A stretch of DNA of 64,000 bases, from positions 63,967,682 through 64,031,681 of the forward strand of contig NC_054702.1 in assembly GCF_016097555.1 (NCBI RefSeq), in the 5' to 3' direction. Origin of the DNA: Gigantopelta aegis. Its lineage: Eukaryota; Mollusca; Gastropoda; Neomphalida; Peltospiridae. How positions within the stretch are numbered: position 1 is the stretch's first letter; each line of letters begins with the position of its first letter. The notes below the pieces were generated by a model. That model ran no database searches and had not been told where the DNA came from. It saw only the letters and a program-made list of their open reading frames with translations. This document shows positions 36,701-49,300 of the stretch, in pieces. Both the position numbers and the translations under genes were made by a program.

Positions 36701-37394
36701 ACTTTAAGCAAAGTGGAAAATAGTGCGTGCGTATTAATTTCGCGACATGATATATACTCACCAGTATTACAGGTGCGGTGTTGCCATCGTGAACAAACGT
36801 CACAGCGTAATGCATGTTGTCTGGGTCGAACTTCATTGGAACAAAAGGAACACGGATATGTCGGCATTTTGTTGGAAAGTGATATTAGAAAGTGATAAAT
36901 CCAATAATTCGGACGGTTATATACATTATTTGAAAATGGCATCATGCTCACCAATTGGAATTACTTCTTAAAAGCAGGAAGTCAGGAGGCTATATCCGCG
37001 AGTGTTGTTACAACGATAAATAACTTTTGCATGTTTTTTCTGGCATCATCTCCAATGTTTAGGTCACTGATTGTAGAACAAAAACAAATTATTCGAACAG
37101 CGGAAACTATCTTCAAAGATAAATGGATCAGCAATTTATCAATCCGACATGACACTTCGTTTCGGGACGTTTATGTTAAGGTGAGACAAATTCAAAACTT
37201 AACAAAAAACACACACTTTTATTTCTGTGAGAATACTTTAATTTAAAAAACAACACTTGTTCAACAATATTTTTTAACAATAGACAATATTGTGTATGTG
37301 CCGAGTCGTCTCTGGACTCCGGGCCGAGTTGTCTCAGAACTGAGCCGAGCTGTCTCGACGTGGGCCGAGTTGTCCACGGGTCCGAGTTGTCTGG
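33715..37394 (-). mobile_element. Mutator-like element (MULE) with FLYWCH-type transposase
   Basis: Ends CCAGACAACTCGGACCCATG and (reverse) CCAGACAACTCGGACCCGTG, then GACAACTCGGCC. The right end repeats the CGAGTTGTC word five times within ~95 bp. Inside, on the minus strand, are spliced exons of a MULE transposase. The usual 9-bp target duplication is not evident; the flanks ATAAGGGGA and CATTCCTCC do not match. It lies between INO80 and the SR gene and is more GC-rich in its exons than the flanks. Confidence 0.85.
34077..36867 (-). pseudogene. MULE transposase, multi-exon, damaged
   Basis: Exons on the minus strand: 36867-36762 and 36044-35885 (zinc finger MPTYPCSFCSNEVRPRQHAL, CDVCSRWQHRTCNTG, TCAQCT), 35732-35600 and 35473-35309 (FLYWCH-type: YSYTVK, CGDGTTWCC, CPVTVQQTGDTFVNGTRAHVH), 35228-34964 (RRWYLDGTFKVVKDPFVPLF, first catalytic D), ~34856-34794 (FVADFET, second D) and 34686-34077 (KGCCFHWNQAVWRKVQELGL, NNDVEGWHHRLNHRALG with the catalytic E). 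Breaks seen: a frame change near 35170, TGA at 34824-34822, and TAA just after GKIF where the conserved end (LWGRYTAGD to LSACGKLY) goes on. All domains are present, so it was autonomous until recently. Confidence 0.8.
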
Positions 37395-37589
37395 CATTCC
37401 TCCATAATATCTTACTGTATGTTACAACTTTTATATTATTATTATATTTCATCATCAAAAACAGTGAGATGTATCGGTAAACTTCAAATAAAATTATAAA
37501 TAAATCTCATTGACAGTTCAACACACGTTATCGTCAACGTCCCTAACTCAGTAACTGCGTTATGCTTCAAATTTCGTTCACTTTGTTTT

Positions 37590-37765
37590 CTCGTGCACGG
37601 TTCGCGCAATCAACATCCGATTTGTTGTCATCGGCATGTCGTTCATTTATGAGGTTTTTCTTCACAGTTCAGGAACATTTTCATTAACAATAAAGTTAAG
37701 ACAAGTAAGTATCTAAATACCAAACTTTACAAACCCCTAAAACCATTAATTGTACTAAGCCGTTT
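37590..37765 (+). repeat. Interior fragment of the 20048-20835 MITE
   Basis: Shares TTTTCTCGTGCACGGTTCGC and CAATCAACATCCGATTTGTT and a following ~100 bp with 20350-20515. The stretch 37770-38280 shows nothing assigned. Confidence 0.8.
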
Positions 37766-38279
37766 TTGTTTATTCCTTAAAATTACTGATATCGGGTCCA
37801 CATGACTCGTAGAAATTGACTTAAAATGGAGAAAGATGAATTAACATTCAGTGCATGTTACATGACCTCACATGTACCAGATCAACAAGGCCAAAGCATT
37901 TAATTTTTATGATTTTTAAGACCCCTGTTGTTAGAATTTGTTTTCAATAATTATATTCGATCTGCAAAAGGTATATGCTACATTTTTGTGCCTCTATAGT
38001 AGTGAATAATATTCATAATCCATTCATAACAGTTGTAAATAATTTTGAATATATAAATTGTGTTAATTTAGAATCAATTCATTAATTTTTTTATATTTTA
38101 CAAACTATTCACTGGTATGAACGCAATGCCTATCAGTATTGACATCAAGTTTGAGCGATGTGTGTTGATAAAACGCGGACCGGGTCAGAACGCTTGACAA
38201 ATTGAATTTTTCCTTAAAATAAAATAATAAATTAAGTGTTCGGCAACTGTGCATAATTAAGAAACATATATTTTTTCAT

Positions 38280-38575
38280 GTAGTTGCCTTGAAAATGGAA
38301 AATGACAAATAGCACATGCGCAGTACGATACTTTTTGCAAACGCATGCGCCTGAACGCAGTTAGAAACGTCGCACCCTTTCCTGTTTAACGGAGGGTGTT
38401 TTACTTTTATTCATTAGAATGGATTTGTTTTACATCCACATTGTTGATGTTTTACGTTACTTGATTGCAATTTATTTTGTTTCATGTATTGTAGCTCAAA
38501 CATGTAGAATAGTATTTCCGTAAATATCGTATTCGTGTTTTTGTCGTTAGGTGAACGCAGTTTGGGACGTCGATG
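38280..38575 (+). promoter_or_regulatory. Possible SR-factor promoter and first non-coding exon
   Basis: Two NRF-1-like sites (ACATGCGCAGT near 38311, ACGCATGCGCCT near 38341) and a pyrimidine-rich CCCTTTCCTGTTT stretch (~38376) lie in a locally CpG-containing patch. A GTCGATG/GTAAAT donor at 38574 could join to the exon at 40185. This is an inference from composition and from the acceptor just before the start codon; the transcription start is not determined. Confidence 0.3.
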
Positions 38576-39239
38576 GTAAATGATGTTTATGCACTTGAAC
38601 TTTGCAGTTTTGTAAGTGCTACGGCCAAACTATATTGATGTAAGAATCATATATAGCGGGGCTAAAAATTTGTAAGAACCCCAATTCGTGCCAGGATTTG
38701 TTCTAGCATTAAACATCCAAATCTATCAGGATTCACATGTAGTATTTACACAAATTTATTAGATCTAATAATTGCTTTGTAAACTGTTACTCGGTAATAA
38801 TAAATAGTGTCAAAATGGTCTCATTCTCAAGCTTCAGTCTGAACTAACCTCTTAAAGTGTAGCATACATTCATATCCACAGAACATTGATGATATTAGCC
38901 AACACATTTGTTTGGATTTTCTGACGAGCGAAACCTTAGTTTAGTTTAAACAATATTTATTCCATGGTTTTTTTGGGTGCGATTGGTCGACAGGCTACAA
39001 ACCTATATTAGGACCTTTCCCTACATTGTTTTACAAACAAGCCTGATTTTAATCAAATTATCTGCTCTTTTTCAATGTAACTGTGCTGCGGTAACTTCCA
39101 TACGGATGTCAATGAACAAAATCCCAAAGTACTTCGTTGTGCATTTTATAAAATTTTAAAGTAAAAGAAACATGCCGATTTATGTGATCACCAGACTAAA
39201 ACTGGTAGATACTGGAGTCGTATTAACTTAATCAAGGTG

Positions 39240-39400
39240 CCAGTTCCTTCGGTAGCTCAATGGGACGTTATACAGTGACCTCTCTCTCACTAACAACTAG
39301 CCATTAAACCGCAATCCTGGACAAATAGCTGAAATGTGTGTTCAGGACAGTTTGCTTGTACCTGAATTGAATAGGCTATATGCATGAAAATTAAGTTATA
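39240..39400. repeat. Decayed SINE-like repeat
   Basis: TCGGTAGCTCAATGGG-like head and AATAGCTGAAATGTGTGTTC then AGGACAGTTTGCTTG. Lies in the putative 5' UTR intron of the SR gene. Confidence 0.5.
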
Positions 39401-40188
39401 TTATAAAAAATATTGAACATAGAACTACCTTCCCATTTTTTTTTAGTAAAATATGTGGAACTGGACGCTGTGCTACTGCATTGGATATTACAATAAAAAG
39501 CAGGACATTTTATATGCAGCAGCACTAATACTTATGGTAAAGATCTTGTTTAAAAATAAGTTTGGATTAAGAGGATTCTCGCAGGATCCATGTGGATTCT
39601 CCTGAAAATGGACACATTTTTAGCCCTGTGTATAGAACTATAAGTTGATGAGACTAAGTTAGCCATATTGCAAACTTACCATTGTTAAGAGGATACTGTA
39701 GCTACTGATTACCAAATTGACAAGTTATTCCAAATTCTTAAGTATCGATTATTTTTTTTTATAGAAGTGCCATTGACTAGCGAACTCTGGACATCCCTCT
39801 CAACCTGCCGACTAATTAGACTGCCAATCTCTTTTAAACTGTCTGATGCTGTTATTCATAAACCAATTTCTCTGTTGAAGATTCACAAATAACTGGTCTT
39901 CTAACTATTGTTATAATATAATTATAATATTAAAGATAGAAATGTTTGATCTATCATGATGTCATGATGAAGAGAAGTTCTGTTACTGAGAATCAATATT
40001 CCTAAAAGTTAGCATTTATTAATTTATGTAATGTAAATTGAATCTAGTCCTTGATAATGGAGAATATTAAAGTTAGTTTGTGATGGATTTAATAATTCAT
40101 AAATACATGGCACAGGTCTACTACTAGTAAATGATAACTAGTATTTTATACAGTAGCACAGTTATAGTTAAAATATTTTTTCAGCAAC

Positions 40189-40311
40189 ATGGGAACACGT
40201 GTTTACATTGGAAGACTTTCATATCATGCTCGGGAAAAAGATGTGGAAAGATTTTTTAGAGGATATGGAAGAATCAGAGATGTGATGCTGAAAAATGGAT
40301 ATGGATTTGTG
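40189..40311 (+). CDS. SRSF4/5/6: SR factor exon 1 (start, RRM1 first half)
   Basis: Encodes [20 protein letters not shown] to NGYGFV. A TTTTTTCAG acceptor at 40184 lies four bases before the ATG, so a 5' UTR intron precedes it. Donor GTTTGT. Confidence 0.96.
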
Positions 40312-43300
40312 GTTTGTACATTGCAGGGTTCTTTTTTGTTTTGGTGTATTAATTATTGAAGGCCATTGTACAAGTATGCCAACAGTAAAATCAGGTGACT
40401 AAAACATTTCATACTGTCTATATACAAAATAGAAGTAGGTGCTATTTGGCTCCTAGATGGAAAAGTTAATGTAGAGGACTGATCTCAAATTAACATATTT
40501 AGGGTCATTTTTGTCTCGGATTCACTTGAAGTTTGTCCCAAATATTTTTTGGCCATCCTCATGAATAAATCTGAAATTTGGGCTCTGTATTCCAAACTAG
40601 TTTTTGAGAAATGGTCATTTTGCTAACCGTGTTAGGTGTTAGATGATTTCCTTAGGTGAGGGTAAAGTCATTAATAATGTTATTACTGTGTTAAATAACT
40701 TAAAGATCACATGAAGAATTGTTTTCACTATCTTTTTTTTTTTCCTTCTACTTTTTTTTTACTCTCAACATTAATTAATATAATATTTATCTTTTCTTCT
40801 TTTCCTTTTTTTCTTATGATAATCTTCTATTACTTCTCTCTTAAGACCTGTAGATATCATAAGACAGGCAAGTACAATCTGGGCCCATGATTATAAAACT
40901 TGAGTCCAGACTCAGTCTCTAATGACGTCACATGCATGCAATTTGTATGGCATCATCATGACGTTAGTGTCTCAGACTAGTAAAATCTCGAGTCTAAACT
41001 CTAAAATCTTTATAAGCACCAGGCCAGAACTATACATTTGTCAAGTATACAAATGTACTAAGATAACATCGTGTATGTTTACACATATATATGTATGTAT
41101 TTCTTGTTTTAGCCAGTGCACCATGACTGGTATATCAAAGGCTGTTGTATGTGCTATCCTGTCTGTGCAATAGTGTATATAAAAGATCTCTTGCTTCTAA
41201 TGGAAAAATGCAGCATGTTTTCTATAAGACTATATGTCATAATTACTAAATGGTTTACATCCAATAACCAATTATTAATAAATCAATATTCTCTAGAGGT
41301 GTCATTAAATTAAACAAGCAAAAATGTATGTATATATTTTGCTTGATATATTTAATTAATTTAATATCATCTATATTTCTTTTGTGTTTGGTATAGATCT
41401 TTCGGGAAGGGTTTTTAAGGTGCACAGTTCCATGTTTTAACATTTAAGGATTACTCCGCCTTCATTGTAACAATTTGGTCAGTCATTTGGTTGACACTTG
41501 GTTTCCTTTTTTTTTTTTAAATCTTACATTTGTGTTTCGACTTCCTCCAAGAAAGTCATAATAGCTGTGTTTATTTGCAGGAATTTGATGACAACAGAGA
41601 TGCAGATGATGCAGTGTACGAGCTGAATGGCAAAGACCTTTGTGGAGAAAGGTACTTCCTATATGTTTATGAATTAACAGTTATGCTCCTTGATACCTTG
41701 GATGCTTGATAATTAATAGATAAACACATAGGCCATTTAGTACACATTATCTAATTTGTAGATGATCCAGTGACACCCAATAGCCGATATGTATTTTTGT
41801 GCTGGGGTGTCGTTAAACAAACATTCATTCATTCATTGTAGATTATCCATTATAAGTTAAGTTTATATGCAAGGGTAATTAGTAATTGGGAAATATACAT
41901 ATATGCTTATGAAGACTGTGTGTTATGTATTGTAATGATTATTTGCCAATAGCCAGTTTGCCCATTCATTTCTTGTTGAAATAAATATTGTTTAAACTAT
42001 ATTTAAGTTATGGATAACAGTTTAAAATGGTGTTGTGATGAGACGCATCTTTCGGGACTGATAACAATGAAGATCATTTCCCAACGTGTACTGAACACCA
42101 TTTTAATATGAAAATGTAGCCGTGAAAATTTATAAAGCCAGTTAGAATAATTAACCCAGATTCACAGTTTTTGAAAGCTTATTAATATTATGTATAGCAT
42201 ACAAGCAGGTATAACTACCCAAATATGTTGTTAAAAATAATAATAATAATAATAGTGTCTCATTGTAAGTGAAAATGTTAAGACCTGATAGTAATAATTG
42301 CTATCGGTCTCATATGTTCAGTGGAATGAACCCAACAGTTGTTAAAAGACTAATGATCAGTAGTACATTATTTGTAGTCTTTATTTGTCTTCATCCCGAT
42401 GTCATAATTTTGTGTTTTAGCTTCTTTTTAATTGTAACAGTTGGCCTGGATTTAAAACTTACCGGTAATAATAAGTTTCTATAAAAGTTTTGGCATGCTA
42501 ATGTTTTGGCTCTCTTTTGGCACACATTGGTTATTTCGTTTTCTCTTTACCTGTTCCCATCAGCTGTTGCGATGTTCAAACCAGACTACTACCCGTAGGG
42601 GAATATGTATTGGTGTTGAGGACAGGTGAAGCATCTAAAAAAGAGAAAACACCCCAAGTTTTCTCTATATTTGTTTTTACTCAAGTCTAACAACAATTGT
42701 TTAAAATATTTACAATAAATATTGCAAGTTATTTTATACTACAATTGCAAGTTATTTTGACTGTTTTTCAACTACAGAGTGATAGTTGAACATGCACGTG
42801 GACCGAGAGGCGAAGATTCTTGGCGAGACCGAGATCGAGGGTATGGACGCCGCCGCGGTATCGGCTCGGGATCAAGACGAGACAAGTACTACTTCTTTCT
42901 ACCACAATTTGCAACAAAAGATGTCTTTGTTGTAGGAAGCAGCTTGATGCATCTTGATGTTAATTAAAAGACATATACATATGAGGGGGATGTAGCCCAG
43001 TGGTAAAGCGCTCACTTATGTGGGCCCATTCGGTGGGCCCATTGGGCTATTTCTCGTTCCAGCCAGTGCACAACAACTGGTATATCAAAGGCTGTGGTAT
43101 GTGCCATCCTGTCTGTAGGATGGTGCATATAAAAGATCGCTTGCTACTAATATATGTATAAAGTGGTGGGAACCTTTCTAAGACTATATGTCAAATTTAC
43201 CAAATGTTTGACATTCCATAGCCAATTATTAATAAATTAATGTGCTCAAGTGGTGTCATTAAACAAAACAAAGCTTCCCTCTGATATTATCTAAACATTG

Positions 43301-46300
43301 CAGTCAAGTGTACAGGTCTTCTTGGAAAAAAATAACCCAATGACAGCAATATGTATATTAACCTTTAGACTACTGGATTGATTTTTGACGAAAACCACTG
43401 AGTGGCTACAAGTTTATTATTTTTACTCGCATATATTTACTTAAATGTTTTATAAATACATAAAATAAAGTTCATATTTGAATCGGTAAATATTATTTTT
43501 GTGGGGTTTTATAATTTTAATGATATTTTAGATCAGTTAATGTTAATTAAAATTAAGCAATAAATCTAAAAAGTCGCGTTTACTTACCAGCATTTGTAGC
43601 CAGCTGTTCAGTATTTATGTCTATTGTTCCTGATAACAGTGGTTTTCTGACCAGATTGTTTTTTTTCAAAATGAACTAGATTCATATTTTCGCTGTTGGT
43701 AAAACGATCAAATTTATTATCAAATTAGCTTTCACAATTGGTATCGATCCCTGAAAATTACTGCAACGTGCCGCCATTGTGTTCAAGCGAAAATACTTGC
43801 CGAAAACCACTTCTTTTAACTAAAAATTCCAAGGTATTTTCCATTGAAAAACAACAAACAAAAGCTAGCATGCTGTTGAATAAACTGCTTCCTGTTAAAA
43901 AAAAAAAACTACATTCCCGGTGAGTGTCATGTACAAAACGGCGGGAAATATAAATTGGGGAATGCGCATGCTAAGGGAAGCTAAAATTACTCACCATGAA
44001 CTAGTTTCAGATGAGTGATTGGGAGTGAGTGATAGCTCCCCTTAAACGGTGAGTTTCTGTCTAAATAATGAAATAGAAGCTACTCAACATTCAGGAGTTC
44101 TCTTTTAACATGTTATTTCTCTTCTTTAGATATGGTCCTCCAACCAGAACTGAATATCGTATTATTGTTGAAAATCTGTCGTCTCGAGTCAGTTGGCAGG
44201 TATGTATGGGATTTAATTTTGTGGGTAAATTCTTTTTATTACTACAAGGGAAATAGTATTCATTTTATGTAGTTATTATTCCAGCGTCATTTTGATGAGG
44301 TATGATAAAAATATTAAATTTGTACGTTGTTCTTTTCAAAATATTTTCCTTAATCTTTTTGACAAAGTATGTTATTTGAAAATGTTAGCGAAATACATTG
44401 ATTTTTTTTTCAATTTTCTTAGAGTTATTGTTTGTAAATGTTCTGGATGATAAATTATTCGCCAGTACATTTAGATTGGATTTAGCTGCATTAAATTCAT
44501 TTTTATGTATGTCTCTGATTTCAGTGTTATATACTGATTTTTTTTACAGGGAGGGGAAAAGCTAAGGAAAAAAGAGCACCGTTTTAGATCAGTGTCATAT
44601 TTACTATGGGGTGGGGGTTTTTTTTCCTCAAAAAGATTGTAGATTTTTCAAGCACTGTTAAAACTTAAATTTTAAAACAACTTGTAATAATGAAAAAAAT
44701 GTGTATTACTTTTCTATGCTTGTGATTTGGCTATGACTAATTCTAAACAGCCATTGTTTCCCTGACAGCGTATCATGACTGGGTCTAGACGTTCTGAACT
44801 GACGGCCAGTCTGAGGGGAGGTGACCAGAATTGTAGGAACCGATCAACCCTCCGCTGACAGGGTCTCTGGTCGACTGGGTCTTGTTATCGTCCACCGATG
44901 TCGGTTTTTGAGGCATGCCACTTGCACCCCTCAACCAATGAGGCATGCCACTTGCACCCCTGAAAGCAGTCTTATTGTTCGTAGCCCAATTCAAGCCCCG
45001 AGAGCTGGCTTGCATTGGGAAGTTTGAATTTCAGATAATTGTCAGGAGTCTGTCTGGCTGGCTTCCTCCCTTAAAAAAGAAAAGGTCTGGTTGATTACTG
45101 TTTGGCTTCTTGTGTCCTCCTACCAAGCTGCGGGCTAGGCTTTGCGGGTTTACTGATGTAATCTTACATCGAACTCGAAGGATGCAGGATCAAACCAGAC
45201 GTTCGGCACTCTGGCACATTCAGCCCGAGGCAATTAGACAAGCTTTGATAGGTATCTACCTGCTTTGACCTTTCAGTTTTGTCTTTTAAGTGAAGGTAAA
45301 TACAGTTTATGTTCTTGTATGCTCATGTTTAATTCTTAAATTTATTAGAATATTATACAAATTGGGCTGTTCCAGAAGGGATTTTTACAGCAGCTAGTGG
45401 TAGGAACCATGTTGTATGTCTGTGGTTTGGCCAATCACAAAGAAACTGGTTGGGAGCCTCTTGTGCATCAGGCCTGGACTTCCATAAGAATGTTTTAACC
45501 AATCTACACGACTCACTTCAGCAGCATTTTAATCGGCATCTTCACCCATATTTTCAGACCAGTCAAAAAGGGTTAGGCGATTACTAAAAATGTTTCTGAA
45601 TTTTGGAGTCCCTTATCATTATTATGATGTTACTCTTCTAGCTCATTTCAAAAATAAAATCATGTTATATTAGCTGAAACATGTTTATATCAAGAATGGC
45701 TAAATAGGTTTTGGAAAACTGGGGTTACTCTGATCTTTGAGCGGCGTTGATATTCAGCATTGAGGAATTAGCATTTTAGCATAGCTACTTGTTTTCTAAC
45801 TGGAATGAAAGTCTTACGGTTAACAAACAAAAGATATTTTTGTGATGGGTTATATATATGTATTCTAGATTGGAATTGGTCAGATCATTGTCTTCTGGAA
45901 TAGTCCTTTTGTGTTTCGTTTTAAAATGCATGTAGTTTCTTCTTTTTTCGTTAAAAAACAAAACAAAACACTTTGACTGAGAAAAAGCATTTGATCCATA
46001 TAGGGGCGCGACATAGCCCAGTGGTAAAGCGCCCCGCTCAATGTGCGGTCGGTCTGGGATCGATCCCGTCGGTGGACCCATTGGGCTATTTCTCGTTCCA
46101 GCCAGTGCTCCACAACTGGTGTTACAAAGGTTGTGGTATGTACTATCCTGTCTGTGGGATGGTGCATATAAAAGATCCCTTGCTGCTAATCGAAAAAGAG
46201 TAGTTCATGAAGTGGCAACAGCGGGTTTCCTCTCAATATCTGTGTGGTCCTTAACCATATGTCCGACACCATATAACCGTAAATAAAATGTGTTGAGTGT

Positions 46301-49300
46301 GTTGTTAAATAAAACATTTCCTTCCTTGATCCATATATTTTGAGTATTTTAAAGTTGGAACATTGGTACTCTGAGGATGAAAGACCTTTTTTTTTTTGGT
46401 ATGCTTAAAATTCTGAATGTTTTCTCCATGCAACTTGTAATAAATTGGAATATTTTTTTTAACTTGCTCCAAACCGTATAGCATATTAAGTATGCACAAG
46501 TTAAGGATATTAAACTTGAGCAGACCTTTTCATGACCAAAAATTGATGGTAATGATTAATTGCTCCCCTAACTTTGATTACAGGGAGCCATTTATGATAT
46601 TACAATATAGAGCATTGATATTTAATCGTTTTGTAATAGTTAAAAAAAATTAACATACTAAGAGGAACTAAAAATTACCCTTTTTGAACTAGTCTTAGGG
46701 GAGTGATAGGAAGCCACAGTCATAGCTCCTGTTAAACAGTGAGGACTGCTTGAGTGTTAAAATTGTGGATCAAATGGAAGAGTTTGTCACTTTTATTTTG
46801 GCCATTCAGAAGCATTGTTCAAAACTACACTTCATTTCCAGTCTGTATGGCACCTACCAATGTTTGTGTTTATTTTCAAGTTTGTTACGGGAAATAGGTT
46901 TTACTATATTTCTTCCTTAGTGTCCACTAAAAAATAAATACAGATACAACCATTGAGTGAGTTTCCATTTCATTCAGTGCTGTACATGTGGCCATCCTGT
47001 CAGGAGGAAAAAAACAGTTAAAGGAAACATGTCACATAAACCATATTTGGCACCAACCATGTACAATTAATTATAAATTGAATCACCTAAAAAAAAACAT
47101 TATAAAAAATTAATTACTTAAACTATCTCCATAAAAGAACCCCAGATACGAGCTCTTAGCGGAAATTGCCGATCTTTAATGAGCAGGGCAATCACGAGGT
47201 CCGTGACGTCAGAGACGCGTTGCTTGATTTGAAGCCTTACACTTAAAAGCATTAGTCCGTACCACTCATAAAGAATCTAAGACTTGCACAGCTTACCAAA
47301 ACAATGTGTGTTCGTTCGCAAAACGTTTTGCCGTATCAATATGAGCTGTTAGTAAATGAAGAAAGACACACATTTACTTACAACAGTGATACTGAAGAAA
47401 AAACGGATAGCGAGTCGGAGGGTGGAGAAACTGATGGTGCCAGACCAGACCGGTCGACCAATTTACAGCCCGGAGCCCGAAAGTAACCCGGAGACAAAAC
47501 CAAAACTCGGATGCTAATGCCGAGGTGTATACTGTTCATATTTAGCATAAAGATACACCTCGATATGATGTATTTAAATATGTAAAAAATATAAATGTAG
47601 GATAAACATTTTTGGGTTGTTTTTTTTTAGAAAATATCGCATTTTTTATGTTCAGGCTGTACATAATGAAATCTGTATGCACAGTGTAAACAAACGCTCT
47701 AATTTACGACAAGGCGCTTCACTTTCATTAACCTGGCTTGTAAAACAACATAAATGACTTGAGAGTATAATCAACTTTTAAACTAAATGTATTTCTATTT
47801 GCATCAATAGAACGAAATGGGGTTATAATATTTTTCTCTCATAAAAAAAAAGTAGCATATTATTAGGCCTATTGGTAGGGTGCGTTAGAGTAAAAACGAC
47901 CACTCACGATACCCAAGTGATAATTTTCTTTTCTTTGGTACTACGTAATTGGTCAGTTTTGTAATTTTAGATGGGAAAGTCTACTTAATCAAGGGTTTTA
48001 CAGCATTATTTACAGTAATGAAGCAGGGCGGCTGATAATGTCCATTAACATTGTACTATAGTCGCGACAGGTTACGCCACAATACCTTGTGATCTTAAAA
48101 CAACTGGCACGTATTTTGTACGTATGTCTAGACCGTGGTAATCACTTACCTGGTCGATACCCTGCAATATACACCTGCCAATCAGGAATCACATGTGCAG
48201 GCCACGGAAAGAAAGGACAAATTAACTAAAACAACACTCCGATTCTCAAGTCAGCCCGTGGATGAAACATAATAGTTATTTCGACACCGACAGTAGTGGG
48301 GTTTTTTGTATTGAACTTCGTGTTGCTTTGGGGCTTCGGGCGATGAGGAACGTTTTTGTGACGTATTCCGCCCGAAGATTAAAAACATTATTTAAAATTA
48401 TTATTGTTTTCTACACGTTTTTTTAAAAACATATTTAAATACATCGTACTGAGATGTATCCTCATGCCAAATCCCATGTTTGTATATGCCATATTTAATT
48501 ACTTTAATTGACGTTTCCTTCTTCGGACGGTGAATACAGATTTTGTTATGTAGGCCTACAGCCCTAACATGAAATTTTTTTTTTTTCCCAAAAAAATAAA
48601 TAAATAAAAAATTCTACATTTTTGTTTTAACATATATAAATACATCATGCTGAGGTGTACACCTCGGCATTCGCAACCGAGTACTGTTTTTTTTTTCCGG
48701 GTAACGTTCGGGCTCCGGGCTGTAATTAGGCTGACACCAAAGTACTATGCGGTGTTGGTGTCCAATCTTTTCTTTTGCGATAAAATACACGCGTCTTTCT
48801 TCGGATACAATCCTTTGGAAAACCATAAAAAGACAATCCCGATCGTTTAAACTGTTTATTTTTACACCCAAAGGCCGCGCAGTACGGCACTGTTGGACTG
48901 AAAAGATTGTAAGCCCCTTACTCCATATATAAACAGTTAACAACAATGGAAGAGTACAGCGGCTCTGACGTCACTTCCCTTTTTTTTCGAACGCTCACGA
49001 AGAAATATGCATAAATCGTACTTTGATACTGATTAGCGTAATTTCTTCATTTTAAGTTAACTACACGTATTTTATTGTTATAAAGTTATTTGTATATTAT
49101 TTTTATATCATTTTTCTTTTAAAATGAGCTATAATATGGTCTCGTGTCATGTTTCCTTTAAAGAGACCTTTCCAACTAAAATATATGTTTCTTCCATATG
49201 GACAATACAGCTAATAGAACTTTATTGAAACCAGATAGAAACATTAAACATGTACAGGAATGCTATCTATATGATACTCAAAAGTTGGAGGTAATGTAGT

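Larger units (their letters stand above)
47018..49161. mobile_element. Kolobok-like element with THAP remnant and inverted internal arms
   Basis: Ends TTAAAGGAAACATGTCACAT and (reverse) TTAAAGGAAACATGACACGA, each including TTAA: the TTAAAGGRR signature of Kolobok/T2 elements. 2144 bp. Segments 47463-47580 and 48625-48735 are inverted copies (ACAGCCCGGAGCCCGAA, AATGCCGAGGTGTA), and a third diverged copy lies at ~48415-48480. A THAP-domain remnant is on the minus strand at the right, and a short acidic open frame on the plus strand at the left. No catalytic domain was seen. In SR intron 4. Confidence 0.7.

Noticed and set aside
42779-42967. Open frame [11 protein letters not shown]... running past exon 3
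   Set aside because: It is SR exon 3 read through its GTACTA donor; the spliced junction to 44130 restores RRM2 exactly.
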